A DNA stretch of 64,000 nucleotides, from NCBI RefSeq assembly GCF_900104675.1, contig NZ_LT629945.1, positions 926,668 through 990,667 of the forward strand. Reading direction: 5' to 3'. A model generated the notes under the pieces. That model saw nothing but the letters and a program-made list of their open reading frames with translations. It searched no databases and was not told the origin of the DNA. A program made the position numbers and the translations under genes. The stretch comes from Angelakisella massiliensis. Lineage in GTDB: Bacteria > Bacillota > Clostridia > Oscillospirales > Ruminococcaceae. This document shows positions 7,619 to 18,032 of this stretch, one piece after another; position 1 is the stretch's first letter; every line of letters begins with the position of its first letter.

Positions 7619-8575
7619 TTATTCCTCGTCGTCGTTGAGCTTGAAGCCCAGGGCTTCCAGCTTGCCGATTACCTCTTCCAACGACTTCTTTCCAAGATTG
7701 CGGACCTTCATCATCTCTTCGGGAGACTTGTTGATCAGGTCGCCCACAGAGTTGACGCCCGCCCGCTTCAGGCAATTAAAGGCACGAACAGAAAGGTCAA
7801 GCTCTTCAATGGTCATCTCAAGAACCTTATCCTTACCGGTATCCTCTTTTTTCTCCATGATTTCTGTAGAGCCCACTTCGTCGGACAGTTCCACAAAGTG
7901 GTTGAGTTGTCTATTGAGGATCTTGGCCGCAAGGCTGACCGCTTCTTTCGCGGAGATGGTACCGTCGGTCCAAACCTCCAGCGTCAGTTTGTCATAGTCC
8001 GTGATCTGTTCGACCCGGGTGTTTTCCACCGAGTAGTTCACCTTTAACACCGGGGTGTAAATACTGTCAACAAAGATCGTGCCCACGGGGGACTTGTCTC
8101 CGTCCAGCGCCTTGTTCCGGTCTGCGGAAACATAGCCCTGTCCCTTTTGCAGGGTCAGTTCCATATTCAGCTTGGCGCCCTCCGCCAGGGTTGCGATATG
8201 CATCCCGGGGTCCAGCACTTCCACCTCGGAGCTGCCGCTGATGGAGCCGGCGGTGACTTCGCACTCGCCCTCCGCGGAGATCTTGACCCGTACAGGCTCG
8301 TCGCAGTACAGCTTCGCCGTCAGCCCCTTGATGTTGAGGATCATCTCGGTGACGTCCTCTTTCACGCCGGGGATGGTGGAGAACTCATGCTGTACGCCGT
8401 CGATCTTTACAGACGAAACAGCCACACCAGGAAGCGAGGAGAGCAGCACCCGTCTCAGGCCGTTGCCCAAGGTGATGCCAAAGCCGCGATCCAGAGGCTC
8501 AGCCACGAACTTGCCATAGCTGCCGTCGGATTTCAGCTCTGTAGTCTCTATCCTTGGTTCAATGATCTTAACCAT
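7619..8575 (-). CDS. rpoA: DNA-directed RNA polymerase alpha subunit
   Basis: 318 residues. The N-terminal assembly domain opens with [20 protein letters not shown] and contains [15 protein letters not shown], the dimer interface. After a short charged linker near residue 240 the C-terminal domain has [16 protein letters not shown] and [10 protein letters not shown], the helices that touch UP elements and activators. The position between rpsD and rplQ is the standard alpha-operon order. The 70-base gap upstream shows no promoter. Confidence 0.98.
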   Translation of the reverse strand: MVKIIEPRIETTELKSDGSYGKFVAEPLDRGFGITLGNGLRRVLLSSLPGVAVSSVKIDGVQHEFSTIPGVKEDVTEMILNIKGLTAKLYCDEPVRVKISAEGECEVTAGSISGSSEVEVLDPGMHIATLAEGAKLNMELTLQKGQGYVSADRNKALDGDKSPVGTIFVDSIYTPVLKVNYSVENTRVEQITDYDKLTLEVWTDGTISAKEAVSLAAKILNRQLNHFVELSDEVGSTEIMEKKEDTGKDKVLEMTIEELDLSVRAFNCLKRAGVNSVGDLINKSPEEMMKVRNLGKKSLEEVIGKLEALGFKLNDDEE

Positions 8576-8646
8576 AAATATTAACCCTCCTTATGAAGAC
8601 GAAAAGTCTTTGTACTTCCCTACCGATCTGTTGCCGGATCATCTGA

Positions 8647-9273
8647 TTATTTGCTGTACAGCTCGACGATGAGATGCTCTTCAACATCCAGATCAATGTC
8701 TTCGCGGTTGGGCAGCTCCACAACCTTCAGGGTCATCTTGTTGGTATCCACATCCAGCCACTTGGGACGGGGACGGGAAGCGTTGGCTTCCACAACAGCC
8801 TTCAGCTTGTCGCTGTCAGTGCTCTTGCTGGTAACCTCGATCACATCGCCGGCCTTGACCAGGATAGAGGGGATGTTGGCCTTGTGACCATTGAGGGTGT
8901 AGTGACCATGACGGACCAGCTGTCTGGCTTCCTTTCTGGAAGCGGCAAAACCAGCGCGGTAAACCACGTTGTCCAGTCTGGACTCCAGGATGCGCAGCAG
9001 GTTTTCACCAGCCATACCGGGCTGTCTCTCAGCCATCTCAAAGTACTTGAGGAACTGGCCTTCCAGCACGCCGTAGTATCTTCTGGCGGACTGCTTGGCA
9101 CGCAGCTGAACGCCGTACTCAGAAACTTTCTTTCTGGACTTGCCATGCTGACCGGGAACGGAAGCTCTCCGGGTCAGGGCACACATATCAGAGTAGCATC
9201 TGTCGCCCTTGAGGAACAGCTTCTTGCCCTCGCGGCGGCAAAGTCTGCATACTGCACCAGTATATCTAGCCAT
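8647..9273 (-). CDS. rpsD: 30S ribosomal protein S4 (zinc-binding form)
   Basis: A 208-residue primary 16S-binding protein. The N-terminus carries CRLC followed about 13 residues later by a second cysteine pair (CYSDMC), so this is the C+ zinc form. The S4 RNA-binding fold follows ([27 protein letters not shown]). In many bacteria S4 represses its own operon; no S4-binding pseudoknot was recognised here. Confidence 0.97.
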   Translation of the reverse strand: MARYTGAVCRLCRREGKKLFLKGDRCYSDMCALTRRASVPGQHGKSRKKVSEYGVQLRAKQSARRYYGVLEGQFLKYFEMAERQPGMAGENLLRILESRLDNVVYRAGFAASRKEARQLVRHGHYTLNGHKANIPSILVKAGDVIEVTSKSTDSDKLKAVVEANASRPRPKWLDVDTNKMTLKVVELPNREDIDLDVEEHLIVELYSK

Positions 9274-9294
9274 CGACGAATACCTCCTTTTCGA

Positions 9295-9696
9295 TTATAC
9301 ACGCCGTCTCTTGGGCGGGCGGCAGCCGTTGTGGGGAATGGGGGTAACGTCCTTGATCATGTTGACCTCCAGACCAGCTGCCTGAAGGGCACGGATGGCG
9401 GCCTCACGACCGGCGCCAGGGCCCTTGACATAAACTTCCACGGTCTTCAGACCATGCTCCATCGCGGCCTTGGCAGCCACCTCAGCGGCAGTCTGAGCAG
9501 CGAAAGGAGTGGACTTTCTGGAACCTCTGAAGCCCAGTCCGCCGGCGCTGGCCCAGCTGAGAGCATTGCCCTGGGTGTCGGTGATGGTGACGATGGTGTT
9601 ATTGAATGTGGACTGGATATGAGCGGCTCCGCGCTCGATGTTCTTGCGCTCACGGCGCTTGCGAATGACAGCTTTCTTTGCGGGTTGCTTTGCCAT
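9295..9696 (-). CDS. rpsK: 30S ribosomal protein S11
   Basis: 133 residues with the S11 signature [20 protein letters not shown] and the C-terminal [14 protein letters not shown]11 shapes the platform of the 30S subunit that contacts the Shine-Dalgarno helix. It is spaced 12 bases from rpsM and 21 from rpsD within the alpha operon. Confidence 0.98.
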   Translation of the reverse strand: MAKQPAKKAVIRKRRERKNIERGAAHIQSTFNNTIVTITDTQGNALSWASAGGLGFRGSRKSTPFAAQTAAEVAAKAAMEHGLKTVEVYVKGPGAGREAAIRALQAAGLEVNMIKDVTPIPHNGCRPPKRRRV

Positions 9697-9708
9697 CTCA
9701 ATCCCTCC

Positions 9709-10077
9709 TTACTTCTTCTTATTGGCGATGGTTCTCGCCGGACCTTTTCTGGTACGGGCGTTGGTCTTGGTCCGCTGTCCTCTGACAGGCAGGCCCTTTC
9801 TGTGACGGACGCCTCTGTAGCAGCCGATCTCCACCAGACGCTTGATGTCCAGGGAAACGTTTCTTCTCAGGTCGCCCTCAACGGTGAGGTTGTGGTCAAT
9901 ATAGTCACGGATCTTGCCCTCGTCCTCCTCGGTCAGATCCTTCACGCGGACGTCAGGGTTGACGCCGGTGGCGGCCAGGATGTTCTGGGCGGTCTTGCGG
10001 CCAATGCCGAAGATGTAGGTCAGACCGATCTCGATCCGCTTATCTCTGGGCAGGTCCACACCAGCAATACGAGCCAT
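9709..10077 (-). CDS. rpsM: 30S ribosomal protein S13
   Basis: 122 residues. The N-terminus [20 protein letters not shown] and the tail [15 protein letters not shown] are diagnostic. S13 sits in the head of the small subunit, and its tail reaches the P-site tRNA. It follows rpmJ by about 30 bases. Confidence 0.98.
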   Translation of the reverse strand: MARIAGVDLPRDKRIEIGLTYIFGIGRKTAQNILAATGVNPDVRVKDLTEEDEGKIRDYIDHNLTVEGDLRRNVSLDIKRLVEIGCYRGVRHRKGLPVRGQRTKTNARTRKGPARTIANKKK

Positions 10078-10107
10078 TAATTTGCACCTCCATGAAATAG
10101 GTTAGGT

Positions 10108-10221
10108 TCAGCCCTGACGCTGCTTATGCTTGGGATTGTCGCAAATGACCATGATGCGGCCCTTGCGCTTGATCACCTTGCACTTCTCGCACATAGGCTT
10201 AACGGAAGGTCTTACTTTCAT
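10108..10221 (-). CDS. rpmJ: 50S ribosomal protein L36 (zinc-binding form)
   Basis: A 37-residue gene starting [15 protein letters not shown] and ending KHKQRQG. Cysteines 11, 14 and 27 with His32 form the zinc site of the C+ type. It lies between infA and rpsM as in other Firmicutes, with AGGAGGTAGTTTCAA before the ATG as its binding site. The zinc form implies that a zinc-free paralogue may exist elsewhere under Zur control. Confidence 0.95.
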   Translation of the reverse strand: MKVRPSVKPMCEKCKVIKRKGRIMVICDNPKHKQRQG

Positions 10222-10255
10222 TTGAAACTACCTCCTTTGGGGTTTGCCCTTTTCC

Positions 10256-10474
10256 TTACTTGGAACGCCAGGTGATGCGTCCCTTGGTGAGATCGTAGGG
10301 CGAGATCTCCACCGTTACCTTGTCGCCGGGAAGGATGCGGATATAGTTCATCCGCAGCTTGCCGGAAATATGTGCCAGCAGCACATGGCCGTTGGGCAGC
10401 TCCACCTGGAACTGCGCGTTAGGCAGCTTCTCCACAACGGTGCCTTCGATTTCAATTACATCCTGCTTTGACAT
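10256..10474 (-). CDS. infA: translation initiation factor IF-1
   Basis: A 72-residue single OB-fold protein ([37 protein letters not shown]). It occupies the A site during initiation. Its ATG shares one base with the stop of the upstream KOW gene (TGATG), so the two are probably translationally coupled. Confidence 0.98.
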   Translation of the reverse strand: MSKQDVIEIEGTVVEKLPNAQFQVELPNGHVLLAHISGKLRMNYIRILPGDKVTVEISPYDLTKGRITWRSK

Positions 10475-10755
10475 CAGGGCGCTCTCCTTTCTGCCTTTTC
10501 GGTTGGCACTGGTTGACTTTCTGCATGATACTCCCGCAGCAGTGTGCGCAGTCTGCGGTCCGAGCTCACAGAGCTCAGGTCGATGACGGTATTGGTGGGA
10601 CGCAGATGCAGGGGGTTTTTCGCCTTTGGGGCTTGCAGCTTCCGCCGCTTGCCGTCGGCGATGTACACCCTTGCCTGCTCAAGACCCACCACCACATAAA
10701 AACTTCCCTGGTCATGTCCCCGTGAGGACCAAACCACCTGTCCCAGCTTGAACAT
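10474..10755 (-). CDS. KOW-domain RNA-binding protein (L14e-like)
   Basis: 93 residues. The N-terminal half ([20 protein letters not shown]) is a KOW motif like that of eukaryotic/archaeal L14e and L27e. The Lys/Arg-rich middle ([18 protein letters not shown]) should contact RNA. Clostridia often carry this gene between map and infA; its role is not established. The conserved location in a ribosomal operon suggests ribosome assembly or initiation. The tail after residue 75 is polar and probably disordered. Confidence 0.85.
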   Translation of the reverse strand: MFKLGQVVWSSRGHDQGSFYVVVGLEQARVYIADGKRRKLQAPKAKNPLHLRPTNTVIDLSSVSSDRRLRTLLREYHAESQPVPTEKAERRAP

Positions 10756-10767
10756 CCCGGGCCTCCT

Positions 10768-11517
10768 TCAGGGTCTGGTGAGGATCACCGGACCGTTGTC
10801 GGTAATGGCCACGGTATGCTCGAAATGGGCGGATGGAAGTCCGCTGTGGGTCACTACTGTCCAGCCGTCGGAGAGCTGTTTTACTCCGGCGCCTTTGAGA
10901 TTGATCATGGGCTCGATAGCCAGGGTCATACCAGAGGAGAGGCGGCGGCCCTTGCCGGGCACGCCATAGTTGGGGACCTCGGGGTCCTGGTGCATTTCTG
11001 TACCGATCCCGTGGCCCACATACTCCTTAACCACGCCGTAGCCGAAGCTCTCGGCATAGCTCTGGATGGCAAAACCGATGTCCCCCAGCCGGTTGCCCGG
11101 CAGAGCCTGGGCGATGCCCAGCTCCAGACACTTTTGTGTCACTTCCAGCAGCTGCGCCACTTCAGGGGCGGGGGTACCCGCCGCTACCGTAAAGGCATTG
11201 TCGCCGTGGTAGCCCTGATAAATGGCGCCGGTGTCGATGCTGACGATGTCCCCTTCCTTGATCTTCCGATGCTTGGAGGGGATACCATGGATCACTTCTT
11301 CATTGATGGAAATACAGGCTGCCGCAGGAAATCCGCCGTAGCCCAGGAAGGAAGGCTTTGCTCCATGAGAGACGATAAAGTCGTGGATGACCTGGTTGAT
11401 CTCCATGGTGGTTTTGCCCGGAGCAACCGCCTTCACCCCCGCCATCAGCGCCAGGTGGGAGATCCGCCCCGCTTCGCGCATCAGCGCCAGCTCCTTACTG
11501 GTTTTCAGCACAATCAT
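10768..11517 (-). CDS. map: methionine aminopeptidase, type I
   Basis: 249 residues. It removes the initiator methionine from nascent proteins. The five dinuclear-metal ligands are visible: D in SIDTGAIYQGY, D in YHGDNAF, H in VGHGIGTEMH, E in LAIEPM, and E in HFEHTVA. It lacks the N-terminal zinc finger of long forms, as expected for type Ia. The ATG overlaps the adk stop by four bases (ATGA). Confidence 0.97.
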   Translation of the reverse strand: MIVLKTSKELALMREAGRISHLALMAGVKAVAPGKTTMEINQVIHDFIVSHGAKPSFLGYGGFPAAACISINEEVIHGIPSKHRKIKEGDIVSIDTGAIYQGYHGDNAFTVAAGTPAPEVAQLLEVTQKCLELGIAQALPGNRLGDIGFAIQSYAESFGYGVVKEYVGHGIGTEMHQDPEVPNYGVPGKGRRLSSGMTLAIEPMINLKGAGVKQLSDGWTVVTHSGLPSAHFEHTVAITDNGPVILTRP

Positions 11518-12152
11518 TCTTCATCCTCCAGCACCCGAAGGGTTCGCTCAGTAATCGCTTCAATGTTCCCGGTGCCGTCCACTTCCAGCAGCTTGCCCTG
11601 ACCTCTGTAGTATTCCACCACAGGATAGGTGCTCTGGTGATAGGTAGCCAGCCGGTCCCGGATGGTCTCAGGCTTGTCGTCGGCACGGATGATCAGCTTG
11701 CCGCCGCATTTCTCACACAGTTCTCCCGCGGAGGAAGGCTGGTGTTTGATGTGGTAGGTCTCGCCGCATTTCTCGCAGACCCGACGGCCGCCGAGACGCT
11801 CCAGAATCACCTGGTCGGGAACATTGATGTACAAAACTTTGTCGATGGTGACGCCCATGGCGTCCAGCGCCTGGGCCTGGGCCAGCGTCCGGGGGAAGCC
11901 GTCCAGAATAAAGCCCTTGGCGCAGTCCGCCTGGGAAAGGCGGTCTTTGACCACCTGGTTGATTATCTCATCAGGGACCAGCTTTCCCTGGGCAATCAGG
12001 CTTTTGACCTGCTCGCCCAAAGGAGAGCCGCTTTTGATGGCTTCACGCAGCACACTGCCGGTGGAGATCTCCGGGAGCTCAAAACGCTCGCTGATGATCT
12101 CACCCTGGGTGCCTTTGCCCGCTCCAGGAGCGCCCATTAGAACCAGATTCAT
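11514..12152 (-). CDS. adk: adenylate kinase (zinc-LID form)
   Basis: 212 residues from the chosen start; converts AMP + ATP to 2 ADP. Walker A is GAPGAGKGTQ, and DGFPRTLAQA covers the AMP-binding region. The LID has a four-cysteine zinc site (CEKCGETYH and LCEKCGG), as in Gram-positive enzymes. Two consecutive ATGs (12155, 12152) lie 5 and 8 bases after GGAGG. I prefer the second because it gives the usual MNLVLMGAPG opening. It follows secY within the spc operon. Confidence 0.96.
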   Translation of the reverse strand: MNLVLMGAPGAGKGTQGEIISERFELPEISTGSVLREAIKSGSPLGEQVKSLIAQGKLVPDEIINQVVKDRLSQADCAKGFILDGFPRTLAQAQALDAMGVTIDKVLYINVPDQVILERLGGRRVCEKCGETYHIKHQPSSAGELCEKCGGKLIIRADDKPETIRDRLATYHQSTYPVVEYYRGQGKLLEVDGTGNIEAITERTLRVLEDEE

Positions 12153-12178
12153 CATGTCACCCTCCAAAAGTCCTGCTT

Positions 12179-13465
12179 TTACTCAAGGAAGCCTTTGTAG
12201 TGGCGCATCATCATCTGAGATTCCAGGCTCCGTACAGTATCCAGAGCCACGCCCACCAGAATGATGATGGAAGTACCACCCAAAGCGATGTTCATCTTGG
12301 CGACATTGCCCAGAATGATGGGCAGAATCGCGATGACAGCCAGCATCAGCGCCCCCACCAGAGTGATCTTGGAGATAACCTTGGTGATGAAGTCCGAAGT
12401 GGGCTTACCGGGACGGATACCGGGGATGGCGCCGTTGTTCTTGCGCAGATTGTTGGCCATCTCAATGGGATTATACTGGATCGCAATATAGAAATAGTTA
12501 AAGCCGATGATGAGGAAGAAATAAATCACCGCGTACAGCCAGGTGTTGTAGTTGAAAGCACCCAGAATCTGTCCAAGAGTGGTGGTGCCCATGGGGTCCA
12601 CGAAGCTCTTGATAGTACCGGGGATGGCCAGGAAGGTGCTGGCGAAGATGATGGGCAGAACACCGGACATATTCACCTTGATGGGAATATAGGAGCTCTG
12701 ACCGCCGTACATCTTGCGGCCTACCACTTTCTTGGCGTACTGGACGGTGATGCGCCGCTCAGCGTTGTTCATCAGAACGATGAAGCCGATGAGCAGTACA
12801 AAGAGCACCGCCACCAGGGGAACCAGCACATAGTACTGGGGACCCTGTGCAAAATACTGGGTCAGCTCGTAGACAGCACCGGGGCCGCGGGAAACGATAC
12901 CCACAAACAGGATCAGAGAGATACCGTTGCCGATACCCTTCTCATCGATCCGCTCGCCCAGCCACACTACCACCATGGCGCCGGCAGTAAAGGCGGCGAT
13001 GATGGCCAGCGCGGTCAGCACACCTGCGAAGCCTTCCGTATAGGTGACAGCATAATAGCCGTTACGGAACAGGGTGTAGAAGGCGAAGGCCTGAAGGACC
13101 GCCAGGGCCACGGTGGTGTACCGGGTGATCTTCTTCAGCTTCTTCTGCCCGTCCTCACCGTTCTTCGCCATCCGCTCCAGGGCCGGGATGGCCACAGTCA
13201 GCAGCTGGATGACGATGGACGCGGTAATGTAGGGAGAAATGGACAGTGCCAGCAGGGTGGCGTTACTGAGAGCGCCGCCGGTGAGCACATCCAGATAGCC
13301 CAGCAGGTTACCGCCGGAGCTGATCATGGCCTTCAGTGCGGTGGGATCAAGGAAGGGAACCGGAATAGCGGAACCCAGTCTCACGATAAAAAGGATGAAC
13401 ATGGTGTAGATCAGCTTTTTACGGAGGTCCTCGATTTTCCAGGCATTTCTCAGCGTCTGGATCAT
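12179..13465 (-). CDS. secY: protein translocase subunit SecY
   Basis: 428 residues with ten predicted membrane helices; it forms the protein-conducting channel. The N-terminus (LRKKLIYTMFILFIVRLGSA), the plug region and the cytoplasmic loop GKPTSDFITKV are typical. The rplO stop is immediately adjacent to its ATG (TAAATG). Coupling to L15 is the normal spc-operon layout and keeps translocon supply tied to ribosome production. Confidence 0.98.
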   Translation of the reverse strand: MIQTLRNAWKIEDLRKKLIYTMFILFIVRLGSAIPVPFLDPTALKAMISSGGNLLGYLDVLTGGALSNATLLALSISPYITASIVIQLLTVAIPALERMAKNGEDGQKKLKKITRYTTVALAVLQAFAFYTLFRNGYYAVTYTEGFAGVLTALAIIAAFTAGAMVVVWLGERIDEKGIGNGISLILFVGIVSRGPGAVYELTQYFAQGPQYYVLVPLVAVLFVLLIGFIVLMNNAERRITVQYAKKVVGRKMYGGQSSYIPIKVNMSGVLPIIFASTFLAIPGTIKSFVDPMGTTTLGQILGAFNYNTWLYAVIYFFLIIGFNYFYIAIQYNPIEMANNLRKNNGAIPGIRPGKPTSDFITKVISKITLVGALMLAVIAILPIILGNVAKMNIALGGTSIIILVGVALDTVRSLESQMMMRHYKGFLE

Positions 13466-13906
13466 TTATACCACCTCAGCCTTTCCGCCGGCTGCTTCGA
13501 TCTTGCTCTTGGCGCCTGCGGAAAAAGCCGCAACGTTGACGGTGAGTTTCTTGGTCAGTTCGCCTCTGCCCAGAACCTTGACGCCGTCCAGAGTCTTCTT
13601 CAGCAGACCAGCTTCTACGATTGCCTTGGCGTCTACCACGGCGCCATCCTCAAAGCGGTTGAGATCCTCTACGTTGATGGTAGCATACTTGGTCCCAAAA
13701 ATGTTGACGAAACCTCTCTTGGGGATACGTCTCTGAAGGGGCATCTGGCCGCCTTCAAAACCGGGGCGCACACCGCCGCCGGAACGGGCGTTCTGACCCT
13801 TGTGGCCCTTGCCCGCGGTCTTGCCGTTACCGGAGCCAGCGCCGCGGCCCACCCGGTAAGCCTTCTTGGTGGAGCCGGGGGCGGGGGAAAGCTCATGCAA
13901 TTTCAT
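13466..13906 (-). CDS. rplO: 50S ribosomal protein L15
   Basis: 146 residues from the ATG at 13906, which follows AAGGAGG by about ten bases and gives the usual [11 protein letters not shown] start. The Gly/Arg-rich N-terminal extension ([20 protein letters not shown]) threads into 23S rRNA. The frame stays open further upstream, but that part overlaps rpmD and looks nothing like L15. Confidence 0.97.
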   Translation of the reverse strand: MKLHELSPAPGSTKKAYRVGRGAGSGNGKTAGKGHKGQNARSGGGVRPGFEGGQMPLQRRIPKRGFVNIFGTKYATINVEDLNRFEDGAVVDAKAIVEAGLLKKTLDGVKVLGRGELTKKLTVNVAAFSAGAKSKIEAAGGKAEVV

Positions 13907-13925
13907 TGTACCTGCACCTCCTTGC

Positions 13926-14111
13926 TCAAGCGTTTGTGACTTCCACGAGGTGGGAGATCTTGGCGATCTTGCCCTTGGTAGCCTCATTGTCGGGCTGAAC
14001 GGTCACCTGACCGATCTTCCGAAGACCCAGAGAATAAGCAGTAGCGATCTGGGGAGCTTTTCTGCCGGCCAAACCCTTGACCAGCTTGATTTTCAGCGTT
14101 CCGTTTGCCAT
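13926..14111 (-). CDS. rpmD: 50S ribosomal protein L30
   Basis: 61 residues with the compact L30 fold ([20 protein letters not shown], then LGLRKIGQ). It lies between rpsE and rplO as in other spc operons. Some bacteria lack L30; this one retains it. Confidence 0.96.
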   Translation of the reverse strand: MANGTLKIKLVKGLAGRKAPQIATAYSLGLRKIGQVTVQPDNEATKGKIAKISHLVEVTNA

Positions 14112-14125
14112 TTCAAGCTACCTCC

Positions 14126-14626
14126 TTATTCAAAAATTTCCTTGGCAGACTTGCCGCGGACAGCAGCAACCTGCTCAGCGTCCCGCAGGGAGGCCAGGCC
14201 GTTGATAGTGGCGGTGACCACGTTGCAGGGGTTATTGGAGCGCAGGCACTTGGTACGGATATCCCGGATACCGGCCATCTCCATCACCGCACGGACAGCG
14301 CCGCCGGCGATAACGCCGGTACCCTGGGGGGCGGGCTTCATGAGCACTTCGCCGGCGCCGAATTTGCCGATGACCTCATGAGGAATGGTGGTGCCCTTCA
14401 GGGAGATGCGGATAACGTTCTTCTTCGCATCCTCGATGCCTTTGCGGATAGCGTCCGGCACCTCGGAGGCTTTACCAAGACCAAAGCCGACCAGGCCGTT
14501 GCCGTCGCCCACGACGACCAGCGCGGCAAACTTGAAGATACGGCCGCCCTTGACGGTCTTGGATACACGGTTGATTGCAACTACTCTCTCGTTGAGATTC
14601 AGTGCAGAAGCGTCGATTCTAGCCAA
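14126..14626 (-). CDS. rpsE: 30S ribosomal protein S5
   Basis: 166 residues. The dsRBD-like N-terminal part ([20 protein letters not shown]) is followed by the C-terminal lobe ([19 protein letters not shown]). S5 lines the mRNA entry site and affects decoding accuracy. The 17-base gap from rplR contains its ribosome binding site. Confidence 0.98.
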   Translation of the reverse strand: MARIDASALNLNERVVAINRVSKTVKGGRIFKFAALVVVGDGNGLVGFGLGKASEVPDAIRKGIEDAKKNVIRISLKGTTIPHEVIGKFGAGEVLMKPAPQGTGVIAGGAVRAVMEMAGIRDIRTKCLRSNNPCNVVTATINGLASLRDAEQVAAVRGKSAKEIFE

Positions 14627-14643
14627 AAGTGTCCCTCCTCCTA

Positions 14644-15003
14644 TTAGAATTTGAGTCCGCCTTCACGGGCGCCCTCAGCCAGTTCTTTGACACGGCCATG
14701 ATAGATAAAGCCGCCGCGGTCGAAGACAACCTCTTCGATACCCTTGGCCTTTGCTTTCTCTGCGACAGCCAGGCCGACCTTCTTGGCCGCCTCTTTGTTG
14801 CCGCCATTGCCCTCAAAGTCCTTATCCATGGAGGAAGCAGCTGCCAGAGTGACGCCTGCGACGTCATCGATCAGCTGGGCATAGATGTGTTTGGCGGAGC
14901 GGAATACGGAGAGCCGCGGACGCTGCGCGGTGCCGGAGATCTTGCCTCTGACTCTGGCGCGTCTCTTGAGTCTGTTCTGCTTTGCGCTAGGCTTGCTTAC
15001 CAT
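14644..15003 (-). CDS. rplR: 50S ribosomal protein L18
   Basis: 119 residues. Basic N-terminus ([20 protein letters not shown]) followed by the [18 protein letters not shown] core that binds 5S rRNA with L5. Standard place between rplF and rpsE. Confidence 0.97.
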   Translation of the reverse strand: MVSKPSAKQNRLKRRARVRGKISGTAQRPRLSVFRSAKHIYAQLIDDVAGVTLAAASSMDKDFEGNGGNKEAAKKVGLAVAEKAKAKGIEEVVFDRGGFIYHGRVKELAEGAREGGLKF

Positions 15004-15020
15004 TCTTTACTCCTCCTTCC

Positions 15021-15566
15021 TTACTTCTTGCCCTTACCGGCTTTGCCTTCCTTGCGGATGATGGTCTCGCCGACATACTTGATGCCCTTGCCCTTATAGG
15101 GTTCGGGAGGACGCTTCTCGCGGATCTCAGCCGCGAACTGTCCAACAACTTCCTTATCAGGGCCTTTGACAATGATCTTGTTGGGAGCGGGAACATCAAT
15201 GGTGATCCCGGGGATCTCCGGAACGATGACCTGATGGGAATAACCCAGGTTCATGACCAGGTTAGTGCCCTGCTTGGCGGCACGATAGCCGACGCCGTTG
15301 ACTTCCAGCTCCTTGGAGAAGCCGTGAGCAACGCCCTCCACCATGTTGTGAACCAGAGTTCTGGTCAAACCATGGAGGCTCTTGCAGATCTTCTCATCAT
15401 TGGGACGGGTAACGTGGATGACGTTGCCCTCCATAGCGATGCCCATCCGGCTGTCAAAAGTCCTGGTGAGAGTGCCCACCGGGCCCTTGGCGGTGACGGT
15501 GGTGCCGTCGATCTTCACCTCTACGCCGGCGGGAATGTCGATGTGTTTGTTACCGATTCTGCTCAT
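15021..15566 (-). CDS. rplF: 50S ribosomal protein L6
   Basis: 181 residues from the ATG at 15566, giving [17 protein letters not shown]. The frame is open for another 47 codons upstream, but these overlap rpsH and are not L6-like. Two tandem L6 folds are present. The C-terminal signature [14 protein letters not shown] contacts the sarcin-ricin loop region. Confidence 0.97.
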   Translation of the reverse strand: MSRIGNKHIDIPAGVEVKIDGTTVTAKGPVGTLTRTFDSRMGIAMEGNVIHVTRPNDEKICKSLHGLTRTLVHNMVEGVAHGFSKELEVNGVGYRAAKQGTNLVMNLGYSHQVIVPEIPGITIDVPAPNKIIVKGPDKEVVGQFAAEIREKRPPEPYKGKGIKYVGETIIRKEGKAGKGKK

Positions 15567-15579
15567 CTTATTTCCCCCC

Positions 15580-15978
15580 TTACCAGATGAACGCCAGCAC
15601 TTCGCCGCCGACGTTTTCCTTGCGGGCCTGCTTGTCGGTGATGACGCCCTTGGAGGTGGAAAGGATGGCGATACCCAGACCTTTGAGCACCTTGGGCATA
15701 TCCTCACAGCTGGTGTAGATCCGCAGGCCGGGCTTGGAAACTCTCCGCAGCCCCTGAATCACCTGGGTCTTGCCAGGACCGTATTTGAGCGTCATGTGGA
15801 TAACGCCCTGCTTTCCGTCGTCCACGACGGTGAAACCTTTAATATAACCCTCGTCAAGAAGAATCTGAGCAATAGCAGTCTTCATCTTTGACGCAGGAAT
15901 ATCTACCGTGTCATGTTTGGCCGAATTCGCGTTCCGGATGCGGGTGAGCATATCGGCGATGGTATCGGTGATATACAT
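15580..15978 (-). CDS. rpsH: 30S ribosomal protein S8
   Basis: 132 residues. N-terminal [19 protein letters not shown] and C-terminal [20 protein letters not shown] are the S8 hallmarks. It binds helix 21 of 16S rRNA and in enterobacteria also represses the spc mRNA; no such site was recognised near rplE here. Confidence 0.98.
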   Translation of the reverse strand: MYITDTIADMLTRIRNANSAKHDTVDIPASKMKTAIAQILLDEGYIKGFTVVDDGKQGVIHMTLKYGPGKTQVIQGLRRVSKPGLRIYTSCEDMPKVLKGLGIAILSTSKGVITDKQARKENVGGEVLAFIW

Positions 15979-16004
15979 AGGTCAACCTCCTTTGCTATTA
16001 CTTG

Positions 16005-16190
16005 TTACCAGCTTGCTTTCTTGACGCCGGGGATCTGACCCTTGTAAGCCAGCTCCCGGAAGCAGATACGGCAGATGCCGTATTTGCGCAGATAAGCATG
16101 GGGACGGCCGCAGATCTTGCATCTGTTGTACTCTCTGGTAGAGAACTTAGCAGGACGCTGCTGCTTAATTTTCATGGAAACCTTTGCCAT
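16005..16190 (-). CDS. rpsN: 30S ribosomal protein S14, type Z (zinc-binding)
   Basis: 61 residues, the short zinc form. CKICGRPH and CRICFREL supply the four cysteines. This length distinguishes it from the zinc-free S14 of about 89 residues, which some bacteria express under zinc starvation. It lies between rplE and rpsH. Confidence 0.97.
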   Translation of the reverse strand: MAKVSMKIKQQRPAKFSTREYNRCKICGRPHAYLRKYGICRICFRELAYKGQIPGVKKASW

Positions 16191-16207
16191 AACCCTTCTC
16201 TACCTCC

Positions 16208-16747
16208 TTACTTTGCAAACGGCGCGCCCAGGAGAGTGATCAGCTCCTTGGCCTCTTCGTCGGTCTTGGCGGTGGTGACAAAGGTGATGTCCATGCCGCG
16301 GACCTTGTCGATCTTATCATACTCGATCTCCGGGAAGATCAGCTGCTCCCGGATACCCATGTTGTAGTTGCCTCTGCCGTCAAAGCCGTTGGGGTTGATG
16401 CCCCGGAAGTCTCTGACGCGGGGGAGAGCAAAGTTAAAGAAGCGATCGATGAACTCATACATACGGTCGCCGCGCAGGGTCACCTTGGCGCCAATGACCA
16501 TGCCCTCACGGAGCTTGAAGTTGGCGACGGACTTCCGGGCCTTGGTAGCCACGGGCTTCTGTCCGGTGATCTTGCTCAGGTCGCCCATGATGGCGTCCAG
16601 AACCTTGGGATTCTCTTTCAGTTCGCTGCAGCCGATGTTCAGCACAACCTTCTCGAGCTTGGGGATCTGCATGACGCTCTTGTAACCGAACTTGCTCATC
16701 AGAGCAGGGGCGATTTCGTTTTTATAGGTCTCTTTCAAACGAGCCAT
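16208..16747 (-). CDS. rplE: 50S ribosomal protein L5
   Basis: 179 residues starting [17 protein letters not shown] behind a GGAGGAGA binding site. The 5S rRNA-binding block [18 protein letters not shown] is intact. Upstream codons in the same frame overlap rplX and are excluded. Confidence 0.97.
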   Translation of the reverse strand: MARLKETYKNEIAPALMSKFGYKSVMQIPKLEKVVLNIGCSELKENPKVLDAIMGDLSKITGQKPVATKARKSVANFKLREGMVIGAKVTLRGDRMYEFIDRFFNFALPRVRDFRGINPNGFDGRGNYNMGIREQLIFPEIEYDKIDKVRGMDITFVTTAKTDEEAKELITLLGAPFAK

Positions 16748-16764
16748 GTCTTCTCCTCCTTCTC

Positions 16765-17082
16765 TTAGTATTCTGCGCCGCACAGCTTGCAAACGCGAGC
16801 CTTGCTGCCGTCCTCTTTGATCTTGCGACCGAGACGGGTGGGCTTGCCGCACTTGGGGCAAACAGCCATCACCTTGCAGGCGTACAGAGCGCCTTCGGCC
16901 TTGACGATGCCGCCGGCATCGCCCTGTCTGCGGGGCTTGACATGCTTGGTGACCATGTTCAGGCCCTCAACGATGACCTTCTGCTCCTTGGGGCTGACTT
17001 CCAGGACCTTGCCCTTCTTGCCCTTGTCCTTACCGGACAGAACGACGACTGTGTCGCCCTTTTTAACGTGAAGATTATTCAT
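16765..17082 (-). CDS. rplX: 50S ribosomal protein L24
   Basis: 105 residues. A KOW motif ([20 protein letters not shown]) starts the protein. The C-terminus has two cysteine pairs ([11 protein letters not shown] and CKLCGAEY) that could bind zinc. L24 is one of the first proteins to bind during 50S assembly. Confidence 0.96.
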   Translation of the reverse strand: MNNLHVKKGDTVVVLSGKDKGKKGKVLEVSPKEQKVIVEGLNMVTKHVKPRRQGDAGGIVKAEGALYACKVMAVCPKCGKPTRLGRKIKEDGSKARVCKLCGAEY

Positions 17083-17101
17083 CTTGATGCGACACCTCCA
17101 A

Positions 17102-17470
17102 TTACAGAACCTCAGGGGCGAGAGAGAGGATCTTCATATAATCCTTTTCACGAAGCTCTCTGGCCACTGGCCCAAAGATACGGGTACCCTTGGGGTTTTT
17201 GTCTTCCTTAATGATAACGGCTGCGTTCTCGTCGAAGCGGATGTAAGTACCATCCTCACGACGGAGGCCCTTGGCCGAACGCACGATAACTGCCTTTACA
17301 ACGTCGCCCTTCTTCACGACGCCGCCGGGAGCGGCCTTCTTGACGGAAGCCACCACCACGTCGCCGATGTTGGCGTATCTCTTACGGGAGCCTCCCAGCA
17401 CGCGAATGCACATCAGTTCCTTGGCACCGGTGTTGTCGGCCACTTTGAGATAGGTCTGCATCTGAATCAC
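17102..17470 (-). CDS. rplN: 50S ribosomal protein L14
   Basis: 122 residues with the near-invariant [20 protein letters not shown] opening and [11 protein letters not shown] near the end. L14 sits at the subunit interface and is the docking site for silencing factor RsfS. An 86-base gap separates it from rpsQ, larger than the other gaps in this stretch, but I saw no promoter or hairpin there. Confidence 0.98.
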   Translation of the reverse strand: MIQMQTYLKVADNTGAKELMCIRVLGGSRKRYANIGDVVVASVKKAAPGGVVKKGDVVKAVIVRSAKGLRREDGTYIRFDENAAVIIKEDKNPKGTRIFGPVARELREKDYMKILSLAPEVL

Positions 17471-17556
17471 AGAGCGTTCCTCCTTTCGGTGAGACTTATA
17501 TTTAAGTCATACTCAAAATCTTCGTAACGAACGGGTTTTGGTAACGGGAGAGAGGC

Positions 17557-17817
17557 TTATTTCGCCTTCTCGATGATCTGGCAAACTCTCCATCTCTTGT
17601 CCTTGGACAGAGGGCGGGTCTCCATGATCATCACGGTGTCGCCGATACCGCAAGCGTTCTCCTCGTCGTGTGCCTTGAACTTGACAGTGCGCTTGACGAT
17701 CTTCTTATAAAGGGGGTGTCTGACATTGTCGGCGATGGCGACGACGACGGTCTTGTCCATCTTGTCGCTGACGACCTTGCCTACCCGGGTCTTTCTCAGG
17801 TTTCTCTCTTCGCTCAC
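17557..17817 (-). CDS. rpsQ: 30S ribosomal protein S17
   Basis: 86 residues, OB-fold. [18 protein letters not shown] and [20 protein letters not shown] are typical. It binds early to the 5' domain of 16S rRNA. Follows rpmC by 17 bases. Confidence 0.97.
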   Translation of the reverse strand: MSEERNLRKTRVGKVVSDKMDKTVVVAIADNVRHPLYKKIVKRTVKFKAHDEENACGIGDTVMIMETRPLSKDKRWRVCQIIEKAK

Positions 17818-17834
17818 AGCTTCGTCCTCCCTTC

Positions 17835-18032
17835 TTACTGAGCCTTCAGCTCTTTCTCTCTGATAACGGTCTTGAGACGGGCGATGTCCTTCTTGACAAG
17901 GTTCAGTCTCAGGGGGTTATCCAGCTGGTTGACGGCGTGCTGGAAGCGAAGGTTGAAAAGCTCAGCCTTGAGGTCGGCCAGCTTCTGATTCAGCTCGGCG
18001 GTGGAAAGATCTCTGATCTCGGTGGCTTTCAT
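17835..18032 (-). CDS. rpmC: 50S ribosomal protein L29
   Basis: 65 residues, two long helices ([20 protein letters not shown], then [19 protein letters not shown]). It lies at the tunnel exit beside L23 and helps dock the signal recognition particle. Its ATG overlaps the rplP stop by one base, implying coupled translation. Confidence 0.97.
   Translation of the reverse strand: MKATEIRDLSTAELNQKLADLKAELFNLRFQHAVNQLDNPLRLNLVKKDIARLKTVIREKELKAQ

Noticed and set aside
8674..13939. Long plus-strand open frames opposite rpsD-rpsM and secY
   Set aside because: They are shadows of conserved ribosomal genes; composition is Gly/His/Gln-rich without recognisable domains or binding sites.
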